Shown here: positions 32,998 to 43,909 of the stretch, in pieces
Layout: the number at the start of each line of letters is the position of its first letter
Numbering within the stretch: the first letter of the stretch is position 1
Assembly (NCBI RefSeq): GCF_024195285.1
Contig: NZ_JALHBS010000070.1
Span: 1 to 64,000 of the forward strand
Length of the DNA stretch: 64,000 bases
DNA from: Aurantimonas marianensis
GTDB lineage: Bacteria > Pseudomonadota > Alphaproteobacteria > Rhizobiales > Rhizobiaceae
Reading direction: 5' to 3'
The notes under the pieces: model-generated
Database searches by the model: none
Seen by the model: the letters and a program-made list of their open reading frames with translations, nothing else
Told to the model about the DNA's origin: nothing
Position numbers and translations under genes: made by a program

Positions 32998-34173
32998 TTA
33001 TCCGGCCACCGCGACTGTTCGGGGCGTATTGGCCAAAGGCGCCGGCTGAACCGCCTCGGCGATGATGCCGCCGCCCAGCACCTCGGCGCCGGCCCCCTCG
33101 CCCGCATAGAAGACACAGGCCTGACCCGGCGCGACGCCATCCTCGCCTTCGACCAGTTCGACCTGCCAGTCAGCATCATCGCCAACGATCAGCGCCGATG
33201 CCGGCGGGCGCGTCGAGCGCAACTTGACGAAGACCTCGCGCCTCGCAGTCGCATAGGCGCCGGGCGCCTCGCGTCCGAGCCAATTGACGTCGCGCAAACG
33301 CAGCCGACGCGTCGCAAGCGCCTTGCGCGGCCCGACGATCACGCGCGCGGTCGAAGGCTCCAGCGCGACCACGTAAAGCGGCTCGCCGGCGGCAATGCCG
33401 ATGCCTCGCCGCTGACCGATCGTGTAATGCAGGATGCCCGCGTGCCGGCCGAGCAGCCGCCCGTCGACATGGACGATATCGCCCGCCTCGCCCGCCTCGG
33501 GCCGCAGCCGCTGGATGACGTCGCTGTAGCGGCCCTTGGTGACGAAGCAGATATCCTGGCTGTCCGGCTTGGCGGCGATCGCCAGACCATGCTTGTCGGC
33601 GAGCGCCCGGGTCTCCGGCTTGGTTAGGCGTCCAAGCGGAAAGCGCAGGAAATCGAGCTGGGCCCGGGTCGTCCCGTAGAGGAAATAGCTCTGGTCGCGA
33701 TCAAGATCGCGCGGTCGGTAAAGGCTGCGATGGCCACCATTGGGACGGCTGTCAATATAATGGCCGGTCGCCAAGGCGTCGGCGCCCAAATCCCTCGCCG
33801 TGGCGAGAAGATCGCGGAATTTGACGGTCTGGTTGCAGGCGACGCACGGGATCGGCGTTTCACCGGCCAGATAGCTGTCGGCGAAGGGATCGATCACCGC
33901 CGCGCGGAACCGGTCCTCGTAGTCGAGCACGTAATGATGGATGCCGAGCGTCTCGGCGACCCGGCGGGCGTCGTGGATGTCCTGGCCGGCACAACACGAA
34001 CCGGCGCGGCGGGCGCCCTCGCCCGCGTCATAGAGCTGCAAGGTAATGCCGACGACGTCGTAGCCTTCCTCGTGCAGGATGGCGGCGACGACCGACGAGT
34101 CCACCCCGCCGGACATGGCGACGACCACTCGCGTTTCGGCGGGCGGCTTCGGAAGATCGAGGCTGTTCATCAT
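32998..34173 (-). CDS. mnmA: tRNA-specific 2-thiouridylase
   Basis: A 391-residue PP-loop enzyme that thiolates U34 of tRNA-Glu, -Gln and -Lys. It has the ATP-binding SGGVDSS motif at residues 21-27, the first catalytic cysteine in PIPCVACN, the second in [10 protein letters not shown], and the GQRRGIG and FYAGEGAG C-terminal motifs. AGGAGGCGCC precedes the two ATGs at 34173 and 34170. It is a single-gene unit between two oppositely oriented neighbours. Confidence 0.97.
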   Translation of the reverse strand: MMNSLDLPKPPAETRVVVAMSGGVDSSVVAAILHEEGYDVVGITLQLYDAGEGARRAGSCCAGQDIHDARRVAETLGIHHYVLDYEDRFRAAVIDPFADSYLAGETPIPCVACNQTVKFRDLLATARDLGADALATGHYIDSRPNGGHRSLYRPRDLDRDQSYFLYGTTRAQLDFLRFPLGRLTKPETRALADKHGLAIAAKPDSQDICFVTKGRYSDVIQRLRPEAGEAGDIVHVDGRLLGRHAGILHYTIGQRRGIGIAAGEPLYVVALEPSTARVIVGPRKALATRRLRLRDVNWLGREAPGAYATARREVFVKLRSTRPPASALIVGDDADWQVELVEGEDGVAPGQACVFYAGEGAGAEVLGGGIIAEAVQPAPLANTPRTVAVAG

Positions 34174-34522
34174 CGGCGCCTCCTGCGGCGTCTCGGCGGG
34201 TCAGACGGCAAGGATCCGCTTCTAACGGCCCGGCACCGAAAAGCAAAATCCGCGCGGCTCGCGCTTCCGCCAATCAGGACGGGGCGGACACCGCACCCGG
34301 GCACAGGTAGGCGCCCCGCACAAGCGTCGCAAGTCACGCTCGGCCGCAGACGATCTCAAAAGGCCGGCCGAGCCGACGATTGGGCACCGGCCCGAAGATT
34401 ACCCGCCGGTCGCCACTCGCTTCAAACTCTTATCGAAACCTTACGGGAAGCTTGACGCTTTTTTTAGAAGCACGGCGCTAGGGTGAGGTTCGATTAGGTC
34501 TTTGAGTTTTGTAGAGAGTACA
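34174..34522. other. 349-bp intergenic region between mnmA and sciP
   Basis: No ORF with coding character. It must carry divergent promoters. A TTGACG hexamer at 34452-34457 inside an A+T-rich patch is a plausible -35 for sciP, but no good -10 follows at 16-18 bp. No CtrA half-site pair (TTAA-N7-TTAA) or GANTC methylation site was found. Confidence 0.45.
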
Positions 34523-34813
34523 ATGACCGATCAGGTTAGACCCCGCGTGAAGTACGTCATCGGCCCGGACGGCAGCCCGTTGACGATTGCAGACCTGCCG
34601 CCCACCAATACCCGACGATGGGTCATCCGCCGCAAGGCGGAGGTCGTCGCGGCGGTTCGCGGCGGGCTTCTCAGCCTCGACGAGGCCTGCTCGCGCTACA
34701 CGCTGACGGTCGAGGAATTCCTCTCCTGGCAGATGTCCATCGACCAGCACGGTCTGGCTGGCTTGCGGACGACACAGATCCAGGAATATCGCAAGAAGGT
34801 GGACCTGCACTGA
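34523..34813 (+). CDS. sciP: CtrA inhibitor SciP (DUF1153)
   Basis: 96 residues matching the highly conserved alphaproteobacterial SciP family: the N-terminal RPRVKYVIGPDGSPLTIADL, NTRRWVIRRKAEVVAAV, and a helix-turn-helix in GGLLSLDEACSRYTLTVEEFLSWQ. SciP binds CtrA (and DNA) and blocks CtrA-dependent transcription in early cell cycle. The start ATG 34523 (MTDQVRPR) matches the family N-terminus; seven upstream in-frame residues are not conserved. It is a monocistronic gene followed by a strong terminator. Confidence 0.95.
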   Translation: MTDQVRPRVKYVIGPDGSPLTIADLPPTNTRRWVIRRKAEVVAAVRGGLLSLDEACSRYTLTVEEFLSWQMSIDQHGLAGLRTTQIQEYRKKVDLH

Positions 34814-34877
34814 ACAGGGACTCCCCCGTTCTTCGAGCGTCTGAGGAGACCGGCCCTGCCGGCTCGAAAGCGATTGA

Positions 34878-34910
34878 AAGCCCCCGGTGAAAGCCGGGGG
34901 CTTCGTTTTT
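34878..34910 (+). terminator. Rho-independent terminator of sciP
   Basis: AAGCCCCCGG and CCGGGGGCTT form a 10-bp stem with a TGAAAG loop, followed by CGTTTTT. It lies 64 bp after the sciP stop. Confidence 0.93.
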
Positions 34911-34973
34911 CATACCCCTGTCAACCACCCGCTTCAGGGCAAGCCTCACAGACTCCCATCACGCCGGCGCCGA

Positions 34974-35953
34974 TCAGGCCGGCGGCAGACGCCCCTCTTC
35001 CACCGCGAAACAGGCGACCTTGGTCGGCCCGTGTTCGACGAGGATTGGCAGCTCCGAGCGGCAACGGTCGTTGGCATAGGGACAGCGCGGATGGAAGGCG
35101 CAGCCAGGCGGCGGATCGAAGGGCGACGGCAGCTCGCCGGTCAGCCGGATGCGCTGGGTCTTCTTGCCCGGATCGGTCGCCGGCGTCGCCGACAGCAGCG
35201 CCCGCGTATAGGGGTGCAGCGGGTTCGTATAGAGCGCGTCGACCGACGCGATTTCGACCGGACGGCCGAGATACATCACCATTACCCGGTCCGCGACGTG
35301 CCTGACCACCGACAGATCGTGGCTGATGAAAATATAGGTCAGATTCAACCGCTCCTGGAGATCGGCCAGGAGATTGAGAATCTGCGCCTGGATCGACACG
35401 TCGAGGGCCGACACCGGCTCGTCGAGGACCAGAATCTTCGGCTCCAGGATGATGGCGCGGGCGATCGCGACGCGCTGACGCTGGCCGCCCGAGAACATAT
35501 GCGGATAGCGGTCGTAGTGTTCGGGCCTAAGTCCCACCTTGGCCAATGCCGTCTCGGCTTTCCTGCGACGTTCGGCGCGCGATAGCCCGGTGTTGATCTT
35601 CAGTGGCTCCTCGATGATCGCCCCGACCTTCTGGCGCGGATTGAGCGCGCCGTAAGGGTTCTGGAAGACGATTTGGACAGTCGAGCGGAGTTTCCTGATG
35701 TCGCCGGGATGATCGCCCGAGACGCGCACGCCGTCGACATCGAGTTCGCCCTGCGAGGGCGTTTCGATCATCGTCAGCATGCGGGCGAGGGTCGACTTGC
35801 CGCAGCCGGATTCACCGACGATCGCCAGCGTTTCGCCTTGCTCGACGACGAAACTGGCGTCCTTCACGGCCTTGAGGTCGAGCGGCTTCTGGAACAGGCC
35901 ACGGCGCACTTCGTAGACCTGGCTGACATTCCTGGCGGTGACGATCGCGTTCA

Positions 35954-35954
<1 letters not shown>
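34974..35954 (-). CDS. dppF: Dipeptide/oligopeptide ABC transporter ATP-binding protein
   Basis: A 326-residue ABC ATPase with Walker A GESGCGKST near residue 49, Q-loop FQNPYGALNPR, signature FSGGQRQR, Walker B ILVLDEP, H-loop ISHD, and the C-terminal oligo_HPY domain (GELPSPFDPPPGCAFHPRCPYA) that carries an iron-sulphur-type cysteine cluster in Dpp/Opp ATPases. The start is ATG 35954, overlapping the stop of the preceding dppD-type gene as TGATG; a TTG one codon earlier is less likely. It pairs with the fused DppD. Confidence 0.94.
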
Positions 35955-37792
<1,838 letters not shown>

Positions 37793-37795
37793 CCC

Positions 37796-38737
37796 TCAAC
37801 TCCGCTTCATCTTCGGATCGAGTGCGTCGCGAAGGCCGTCGCCCACCAGATTGATCGCGAGCACCGTGATGAGGATCGCCAGCCCCGGTAGGGTCACGAC
37901 CCACCACGCCCTGAGGATAAACTCGCGAGCCTCGGCCAGCATCGTGCCCCATTCGGGCGTCGGCGGCTGGGCGCCCATGCCGAGAAAGCCGAGCGCGGCG
38001 GCATCGAGAATGGCGGTGGAAAAGGACAGTGTCCCCTGGACGATCAGCGGGCCCAGGCAGTTGGGCAGGATCGTCACCACCATCAGCCGCAACGGGCTGG
38101 CGCCGACGACACGCGCCGCGGTCACGTATTCGCGCTCTTTCTCCGCCATCACCGAGGCCCGCGTCAGCCGGACGAAATGGGGCTGCAGCACGATGGCGAT
38201 GGCGATCATCGCGTTGACGAGGCCGGGCCCGAGGATGGCGACGAGCACCAGCGCCAGGAGCAACGACGGGAAGGCGAGGATGACGTCCATGACCCGCATG
38301 ATCAGCGTGTCCACCCAGCCCCTGAAGTAGCCTGCGATCAGCCCGATCACGATGCCGCCGGTAACCGAGATCGAGACCACGACGACACCGACGAAAAGCG
38401 AAAAACGCGCACCGTAAATCAGCCGGGAAAGCAGGTCGCGGCCCACCGCGTCGGTGCCGAGCAGGAAGGTCGTACTGCCGCCGTCCTCCCAGAACGGCGG
38501 CTGCAGCAGCGCGTCGCGGTACTGCGCCGACGGACTGTGCGGCGCGATCAGCGGCGCGAAGATCGCGATCAGAACGAGCAGGCAGAACACCGCCAGTCCG
38601 ATGACCGCGCCCTTATTCTCGGAAAAGTAGAACCAGAACTCGGCGAGCATCGCCCGCCGGGTGCCGCGTCGGCCTGGCGCACCGGCCGCGGCGGCCTCGG
38701 CATCGTCGATCCTGTTGAGCTCGTCGGTGTGGACCAT
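37796..38737 (-). CDS. dppC: Dipeptide ABC transporter permease
   Basis: A 313-residue inner-membrane permease with an N-terminal cytoplasmic tail, a first TM segment (GAVIGLAVFCLLVLIAIFAPLIAP), the family LLGTDAVGRDLLSRLIYGARFSL loop, and the EAA cytoplasmic loop EYVTAARVVGASPLRLMVVTILPN that docks on the ATPases. Five further TM helices follow. It is 7 bp after dppB and 3 bp before the fused dppD. Confidence 0.94.
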   Translation of the reverse strand: MVHTDELNRIDDAEAAAAGAPGRRGTRRAMLAEFWFYFSENKGAVIGLAVFCLLVLIAIFAPLIAPHSPSAQYRDALLQPPFWEDGGSTTFLLGTDAVGRDLLSRLIYGARFSLFVGVVVVSISVTGGIVIGLIAGYFRGWVDTLIMRVMDVILAFPSLLLALVLVAILGPGLVNAMIAIAIVLQPHFVRLTRASVMAEKEREYVTAARVVGASPLRLMVVTILPNCLGPLIVQGTLSFSTAILDAAALGFLGMGAQPPTPEWGTMLAEAREFILRAWWVVTLPGLAILITVLAINLVGDGLRDALDPKMKRS

Positions 38738-38744
38738 GATCGCC

Positions 38745-39752
38745 TCAGTGATGCCGGATACGCGGGTTGATCAACCCATAAAGGAGATCGACCAGCAGAT
38801 TGACGATCATCACCACGCCGGCCACCAGTAGCAGCCCCCCCTGCACTACCGGATAATCGCGCTTGAACACCGAATCGACCATCCATTTGCCGACGCCGGG
38901 CCACGAAAAGATCGTTTCCGTCAAAATGGCGCCGGCCAGAAGCACGCCAACCTGCAGGCCGATCACGGTCACCACCGGAATTAACGCATTGCGAAGGGCG
39001 TGGACTCCGACGACCCGCAGCGGCCGTAGCCCCTTGGCACGCGCGGTGCGCACATAGTCGTCGCTCAGCACTTCCAGCATGGCGGAGCGGGTCTGTCGCG
39101 CGATCACGGCGAGCGGAATCGTGCCGAGCACGATGGTCGGCAAAATCAGATGGCTCAGCGCCGACTGGAAAGCCCCGTCCTGGCCGGACAGCAGGCTGTC
39201 GATCAGCATGAAGCCGGTCACTTGCGGGAAATAATAGAGCAGCGAGATGCGCCCCGAGACCGGCGTCCAGCCGAGCGTGCCGGAAAAGAAGATGATCAGC
39301 AGCAGGCCCCACCAGAAGATCGGCATGGAATAACCGACGAGCGCCGTCCCCATGATCGACTGGTCGAGCCAGGTTCCCCGATTGACGGCCGCTAGAATAC
39401 CGAGCGGCAGGCCGATCGCCACAGCGAAGATGATCGCGCAGATCGAGAGCTCCAGCGTCGCCGGAAACAGCGTCAGAAACTCGCCCAGCACTGGCCGCTT
39501 GGTGACGATCGATGTACCGAGATCGCCCTGCAGGATGCCGACGAGATAATCGAAAAACTGCACGACGATCGGCTGGTCGTAGCCATAGACCTTTTGCAGC
39601 GCGGCGTAGCGTTCGGCCGACATGCCCCGCTCGCCGGCGAGCAGCATGATCGGATCACCCGGCAGCAGCCTGATGAAGGCGAAGGCAACGATGGCGACGC
39701 CGACGAAGGTCGGGATCAGGAGGGCGATCCGGTAGAGCAGAAAACGGAGCAT
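38745..39752 (-). CDS. dppB: Dipeptide ABC transporter permease
   Basis: A 335-residue permease starting MLRFLLYRIALLIPTFVGVAIVAF, with the conserved LPGDPI.L..G periplasmic motif, YGYDQPI, and the EAA loop DDYVRTARAKGLRPLRVVGVHALRNA. It forms the heteromeric channel with DppC. It follows dppA after a 157-bp spacer containing a terminator-like hairpin, so its level is probably below that of the binding protein. Confidence 0.95.
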   Translation of the reverse strand: MLRFLLYRIALLIPTFVGVAIVAFAFIRLLPGDPIMLLAGERGMSAERYAALQKVYGYDQPIVVQFFDYLVGILQGDLGTSIVTKRPVLGEFLTLFPATLELSICAIIFAVAIGLPLGILAAVNRGTWLDQSIMGTALVGYSMPIFWWGLLLIIFFSGTLGWTPVSGRISLLYYFPQVTGFMLIDSLLSGQDGAFQSALSHLILPTIVLGTIPLAVIARQTRSAMLEVLSDDYVRTARAKGLRPLRVVGVHALRNALIPVVTVIGLQVGVLLAGAILTETIFSWPGVGKWMVDSVFKRDYPVVQGGLLLVAGVVMIVNLLVDLLYGLINPRIRHH

Positions 39753-39865
39753 GGCACCCGGCTTGAGGTTCGCCGGATGCGGTCACCGTTTCGCGGCACT
39801 GCCCCGGCGGGATCGACACGACGACGCGAACGGACCTTGCCCACCCGAACGCGGCATCGCTTCGG

Positions 39866-39902
39866 AAAAAGCGGGAAGGGCGGCTCGTGAACCGCCCTTC
39901 CC
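39866..39902 (-). terminator. Terminator/attenuator between dppA and dppB
   Basis: GGGAAGGGCGG and CCGCCCTTCCC form an 11-bp perfect stem with an 8-nt loop, followed on the minus strand by CGCTTTTTCC. It lies 7 bp after the dppA stop. No separate promoter for dppB is obvious, so partial read-through is expected. Confidence 0.88.
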
Positions 39903-39909
39903 TGTCCCG

Positions 39910-41496
39910 TTACTCGCTGATGTCGACGCCGTCGAACCAGTGACCGCCGAGCGGGTCCATGACATAGCCCGTCACGTTGGCGCGCATCGGCATGTGCACG
40001 ATGGAATGGGCGATCGTGCCCCAGGGCGCCTCGCGCTTGAAGACGACCTGCGCCTCCTCGTAGAGCTTGGCGCGCTCTTCCTGCTCGCCGCTCTTGGCCT
40101 TCTGGATCAGGCTCTCGAACTCCTCGTTGCACCACTGCGCCCGGTTGGAACCGCCGACGCCATCGCAGCCCAGCAGCACGGCGAGGAAGTTGTCCGGATC
40201 GCCGTTGTCGCCGGTCCAGCCGAGCAGCACGGCGCCATCGCGATCTTCCGCCTTCGAGCGCTCGAGATATTCGCCCCATTCATAGGAGACGATCTCCGCC
40301 GTGACGCCGATCTTCTTGAAGTCTTCCTGGATAAGCTCCGCCATGCGCCGCGCATTCGGATTGTAGGGCCGCTGCACCGGCATCGCCCAGATCTTCATGG
40401 AGAGATTCTCGACGCCCGCGTCCGCCAGCATCTGCTTGGCTTTCTCCGGATCGTACGGATCGTCCTCGATCGAATCGTTATAGGACCACATCGTTGGCGG
40501 GATCGGGTTCTTGGCGGTCTTGCCGGCGCCCTGGAACACGGCTTCCAGAATCGCCTCCTTGTTGATCGCCATGTTGAGGGCCTTGCGCACCTCTGGCTTG
40601 TCGAACGGCGCCACCTTGGTGTTGTAGGCGAGATAACCGACGTTCAGCCCTTCCTGCTCCATCACCTCGATGTCGGCGTTGGCCTTCAGCGCCTCGATAT
40701 CGGCCGGGGCCGGATAAGGCATCACATGACACTCGCCGGACAGGAGCTTTTGCTGGCGCACGGCTTGGTCGGTGGTGATGGCGAAGACCAGATCGTCGAT
40801 CGGCTGCTTGCCATCCCAATAGTCGGCGAACGCCTTGTAGCGGATCACCTGATCCGGCTGGTAGGCGACGAAGCTGAACGGACCGGTGCCGACGGGCTTC
40901 TGGTTAAGATCGGCCTTATTGTCGCCGAGCGAATCCGCGTATTCCTTGGACAGGATCGAGGCGAAGTCCATCGCCATATTGGCCAGGAACGGCGCTTCCG
41001 GCCGGTTGAGCACGAATTTCACCGTCATATCGTCGACCTTTTCGATCGACTTGATGAGGTCCGGCATCGACATGCCGTTGAAATACTCCCAGCTCGCGCC
41101 GTCGACATATTTATTGAACGGGTTATCCTCCTTGAGCTGCCGCTCGAAGGAGAAGATCACATCGTCGGCGGTGAGATCGCGCGACGGTGTGAAGAAGTCG
41201 GTGGTGTGGAACTTGACGCCGGGACGCAGCTTGAAGGTGTATTCGGTACCGTCCTCCGACACCTCCCAGCTCTCGGCGAGGCCGGGCTGGATCTCGGTCG
41301 TACCACGCTTGAACTCGACGAGACGGTTGTAGACCGGCTTGGACGAGGCATCGAAGGTTGTGCCGGCCGTATACAGCGCCGGATCAAAGCCCTCGGGTGA
41401 TCCTTCGGAGCAATAGACGAGCGTCTTTGCCGAGGCGGCGGAACCGAGTGCCAGCGTCAACGCGGTTGCGGCAACGAGCCGGGTGAACAGTTTCAT
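39910..41496 (-). CDS. dppA: Dipeptide/peptide ABC transporter substrate-binding protein
   Basis: A 528-residue family 5 extracellular binding protein. The signal peptide VAATALTLALGSAASA is cleaved before KTLVYCSEGSPEGFDPALYT, whose SEG.P..FDP motif is the DppA hallmark. Also visible are LAESWEVSEDGTEYTFKLRPGVKFH, DDVIFSFER and the late SYEWGEYLERSKAEDRD...LLGWTGDNGDPDNFL aspartate that binds the peptide N-terminus in DppA. The start ATG 41496 follows GGGAGACGCC; a 25-codon upstream extension is rejected. It is first gene of the dpp operon. Confidence 0.95.
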   Translation of the reverse strand: MKLFTRLVAATALTLALGSAASAKTLVYCSEGSPEGFDPALYTAGTTFDASSKPVYNRLVEFKRGTTEIQPGLAESWEVSEDGTEYTFKLRPGVKFHTTDFFTPSRDLTADDVIFSFERQLKEDNPFNKYVDGASWEYFNGMSMPDLIKSIEKVDDMTVKFVLNRPEAPFLANMAMDFASILSKEYADSLGDNKADLNQKPVGTGPFSFVAYQPDQVIRYKAFADYWDGKQPIDDLVFAITTDQAVRQQKLLSGECHVMPYPAPADIEALKANADIEVMEQEGLNVGYLAYNTKVAPFDKPEVRKALNMAINKEAILEAVFQGAGKTAKNPIPPTMWSYNDSIEDDPYDPEKAKQMLADAGVENLSMKIWAMPVQRPYNPNARRMAELIQEDFKKIGVTAEIVSYEWGEYLERSKAEDRDGAVLLGWTGDNGDPDNFLAVLLGCDGVGGSNRAQWCNEEFESLIQKAKSGEQEERAKLYEEAQVVFKREAPWGTIAHSIVHMPMRANVTGYVMDPLGGHWFDGVDISE

Positions 41497-41696
41497 GGAT
41501 GGCGTCTCCCTGATCACAAAGCGGGCAAGGCCCGCCGGAAGCCGCCATCGGACAGGTTTTGCCAAAACCATGCAAGCGCAATTTTGACCAGATATTCAAA
41601 AATGAGCCGCCGCAGGTCGGTGACAGGTGGAATGTCGCAGGTGAATTTCGGCCCTGATCGCCTCGTCCGTGATGCACGGTCGGACCGATCCCGGTT

Positions 41697-42491
41697 ATGG
41701 TTTGGCTGATGAGCGAAAACAACGATAGTTCCGAGGGCAGGTTCGGACGCACGGCCGACAGCCCGACAGTGATGCAAAATGTCGACGCCGCCGCGCGAGA
41801 GCTCGCCAGGACGCTGCTGCGCTCGGCTCGCCACGGCGCCCTTGCGGTGCTGCGCCCCGGCGACGGCCATCCGGCCGCCAGCCGCGTCATCGTCACGACC
41901 GACTTCCTCGGCCGACCGCTACTGCTGATGTCCGACCTCACGCTCCATGCCAGGGCCCTTGCGGCCGACCCCCGCTGCTCGCTGCTTGTCGGAGCGCCGG
42001 GCAAAGGCGATCCCCTCACCCACCCCCGCTTGACGGTGTTCGGGACGGCAAGCGCCATCGCCGCCGATGATCCGGAGCGGCCGGCGTTGCGTGAGCGGTT
42101 CCTCGCACGCCATCCGAAATCGGCACTCTATGCGGATTTCGGCGATTTCCGCTTCGTTCGGCTGGAGCCGCAATCCGCTTCCTTGAATGGTGGCTTTGGA
42201 CGCGCCTTCGAGCTCATGCCCGATGACTTCATCGACAGGCCCGCCGGCGAACTGGAAACAACGGCCATGCGGGCGCGCGACCATATAAACGCCGAGCATC
42301 GCGATGCGGTCGACCGCATCGCCGCCAAGACCGGTTACGAGGGACGTGGGTGGCGGATCGCAACGCTCGACCGCCTCGGCTTCGAAATTTCGCGGGGAGA
42401 TGCGTTACGGCGGGTGGAGTTTCGCGCCGATGCCGTGGCTGGCGGTGGGTTTCGGAGCGCGTTCGTCGATCTGGCGGAGGGAAAGCGCTGA
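41697..42491 (+). CDS. HugZ-like / pyridoxamine-5'-phosphate-oxidase-fold protein
   Basis: 264 residues. The N-terminal split-barrel (residues about 30-165) contains ELARTLLRSARHGALAVL, ASRVIVTTDFLGRPLLLMSDLTLHARAL and YADFGDFRFVRL. The C-terminal ~80 residues form the DUF2470 helical domain (RDHINAEHRDAVDRIA). This is the arrangement of HugZ heme-utilisation/heme-degrading proteins and of related FMN-binding proteins. Heme binding is inference from family. ATG 41697 and 41709 are both possible; neither has a strong RBS. It is a single-gene unit between dppA and the lipoprotein genes. Confidence 0.82.
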   Translation: MVWLMSENNDSSEGRFGRTADSPTVMQNVDAAARELARTLLRSARHGALAVLRPGDGHPAASRVIVTTDFLGRPLLLMSDLTLHARALAADPRCSLLVGAPGKGDPLTHPRLTVFGTASAIAADDPERPALRERFLARHPKSALYADFGDFRFVRLEPQSASLNGGFGRAFELMPDDFIDRPAGELETTAMRARDHINAEHRDAVDRIAAKTGYEGRGWRIATLDRLGFEISRGDALRRVEFRADAVAGGGFRSAFVDLAEGKR

Positions 42492-42546
42492 TCGGCGGGC
42501 GCACGGTCTGACCGCAGGAGGCCCGTATCCATGGTTTCGTCCCGGC

Positions 42547-42870
42547 CTAGACGTCAAACCCCTCTGGGCAGGCCGCCCGGAACCGGCGGTTGCTCTGGCC
42601 GCTCAGGTAAATGCACTGACCCGGGTTGTTGGCGGCCAGGCCAAGGACTCGATCATCGGAGGTGACGACGGTCTGGGGAATTCGCCCGACCCGGAATGGC
42701 GCAGATTCGGCACCGGCGAGACCGAATACCGCATCGAATATGGGAGGCAAGGCACCGCCTGTGCAACCGGAGAGCACAAGTGATCCCACCAGCGCCGAAA
42801 AGAGACAGACGGTCCTTAGACGACTACGGGGCGCCAGCGTCCGTGTTTCCTTCACTCTCAGCTTCTCCAT
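42547..42870 (-). CDS. Small predicted lipoprotein
   Basis: 107 residues. An N-terminal positively charged stretch and hydrophobic core end in a lipobox (VLSGC, cysteine near residue 36), so the mature protein is about 70 residues, with a single pair of cysteines in the second half (GQCIYLSGQSNRRFRAACPEG). GGAGGCGCG is well placed before ATG 42870. No family was recognised. It lies next to two other small secreted or lipoprotein genes on the same strand. Confidence 0.65.
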   Translation of the reverse strand: MEKLRVKETRTLAPRSRLRTVCLFSALVGSLVLSGCTGGALPPIFDAVFGLAGAESAPFRVGRIPQTVVTSDDRVLGLAANNPGQCIYLSGQSNRRFRAACPEGFDV

Positions 42871-42981
42871 CGCGCCTCCGGTGCCGAACCGGATACGTAA
42901 ATGATTGAGCCATATCGGCAGCCGGGCGATTCACCGGGCGCAAATCGCGCCAGGGTGCCGCCATTTCAAGGATGTGGCCAC

Positions 42982-43011
42982 AAAAAAGCTGCCGAGGCGA
43001 CCCCGGCAGCT
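42982..43011 (-). terminator. Rho-independent terminator of the glycine-zipper lipoprotein gene
   Basis: AGCTGCCG and CGGCAGCT form an 8-bp stem with a 9-nt loop, followed on the minus strand by TTTTTT. It sits 32 bp after the stop at 43043. Confidence 0.9.
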
Positions 43012-43042
43012 CTATCACAGCGAATATCGCCGTCGCGCTCGG

Positions 43043-43327
43043 TCAGTAACCGGCCGGGCAGCGATAGATGTTGCCGTCGGAATAACGGCAGTAACCGGGA
43101 CGCTCCTTCGAACGGCCGACGACGTTGCCAACCACCGCCCCGGTGCCGGCGCCGATGGCGCCGCCGATCAGCGCGCCTCTCGCATCGCCTGTCACCCCCG
43201 CTCCGATCGCCGCGCCACCAAGGCCGCCAAGCGCCGCGCCGCCAGCTGTATAGCGGTCTTCCGTGGTACAACCGGCGACCAGAATAGTAGCCGCCGTAAT
43301 CGCGGCAATCGAATATTTCTTGAACAT
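43043..43327 (-). CDS. Glycine-zipper outer-membrane lipoprotein
   Basis: 94 residues. The signal ends in ILVAGC (lipobox cysteine near residue 20), followed by a Gly-zipper region GGAALGGLGGAAIGAGVTGDARGALIGGAIGAGTGAVVGNVVG of the kind seen in 17-kDa antigen/OsmB-like proteins, and a short cysteine-containing tail (YCRYSDGNIYRCPAGY). GAGAGG precedes ATG 43327; the longer in-frame reading crosses the promoter. A perfect EcfG-type promoter ends 37 bp upstream, so this is very likely a stress-induced envelope protein. It is followed by a terminator. Confidence 0.88.
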   Translation of the reverse strand: MFKKYSIAAITAATILVAGCTTEDRYTAGGAALGGLGGAAIGAGVTGDARGALIGGAIGAGTGAVVGNVVGRSKERPGYCRYSDGNIYRCPAGY

Positions 43328-43363
43328 GTTCAACCTCTCACTGGACCTGTCGTCCCCACCGAT

Positions 43364-43388
43364 AACGATACCCCATCGATTTCGTTCC
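43364..43388 (-). promoter_or_regulatory. EcfG-type stress promoter
   Basis: On the minus strand, GGAAC (43388-43384), exactly 16 bp, then CGTT (43367-43364). This equals the alphaproteobacterial general-stress consensus and lies 37 bp before the glycine-zipper lipoprotein start. Confidence 0.88.
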
Positions 43389-43472
43389 GTCATCCTTCTG
43401 GTGACCGACATGATTCAGTCTGTCACGGGTCTCCAGCGAAAGCCAAGCGCTTTCAGTCTCCAGCGATCGCCC

Positions 43473-43763
43473 TCAGCGGGAGGCGACCATCTGCGGCTCC
43501 GCATCGAATGTGATCAGCAGTTCACCGTTTCGGCTGACAGCCCAGTCTATCGAGGCGGACTGTTCGAAAACCTCCTCGTCGACCGCCTTGCAAGCGCCAA
43601 GAACCCTGCGCTCGGTCGAGCCGGACAACCGCATTTCCAGAACCAGATCCTTCTGGCACTCTTCCAGCGACTCGTAAGCCGGGACCGGAACGGGAATTTC
43701 TCTGCAGACCGAAGCATCACCCGAACAACCGACAAGCAACATAAAAGCAGCAACGTGTTCCAT
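43473..43763 (-). CDS. Small secreted or envelope protein, stress-promoter driven
   Basis: 96 residues starting MEHVAAFMLLVGCSGDASVC. The N-terminus is a short hydrophobic segment with a cysteine at residue 12 that could be a lipobox (LLVGC) or a signal peptide. The remainder has paired cysteines (VCREIPVPVPAYESLEECQ and LGACKAVDEE), suggesting an exported disulphide-bonded protein. AAGGAGAAG precedes ATG 43763, and a perfect EcfG-type promoter ends 24 bp upstream. No characterised family is recognised. A 50-residue longer reading crosses the promoter and is rejected. Confidence 0.75.
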   Translation of the reverse strand: MEHVAAFMLLVGCSGDASVCREIPVPVPAYESLEECQKDLVLEMRLSGSTERRVLGACKAVDEEVFEQSASIDWAVSRNGELLITFDAEPQMVASR

Positions 43764-43786
43764 CGAAACTTCTCCTTTGGCCTGAT

Positions 43787-43811
43787 AACGGCCAATTCGG
43801 GAAGTCGTTCC
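43787..43811 (-). promoter_or_regulatory. EcfG-type stress promoter
   Basis: On the minus strand, GGAAC (43811-43807), 16 bp, CGTT (43790-43787), 24 bp before the start of the small secreted-protein gene. Confidence 0.88.
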
Positions 43812-43909
43812 ATATTCCGCCGGGGCACTCGCAAAAAGTCGTTTCGGGCTGGGGAAACGGGAGATGACGTGCCGAGGGTACGCCTCACCGGTGTTCCGGC
43901 TACCACGAC

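Noticed and set aside
39751-41400. 549-codon plus-strand ORF opposite dppA
   Set aside because: Antisense to a clear binding-protein gene with signal peptide and RBS; no recognisable domain in the shadow.
43429-43466. Direct repeat GTCTCCAGCGA with a small hairpin between copies
   Set aside because: Only 11 bp, two copies, weak stem; insufficient to claim a regulatory role.
42905-43513. 202-codon plus-strand ORF near the small lipoproteins
   Set aside because: Antisense to the glycine-zipper gene and through its promoter and terminator.
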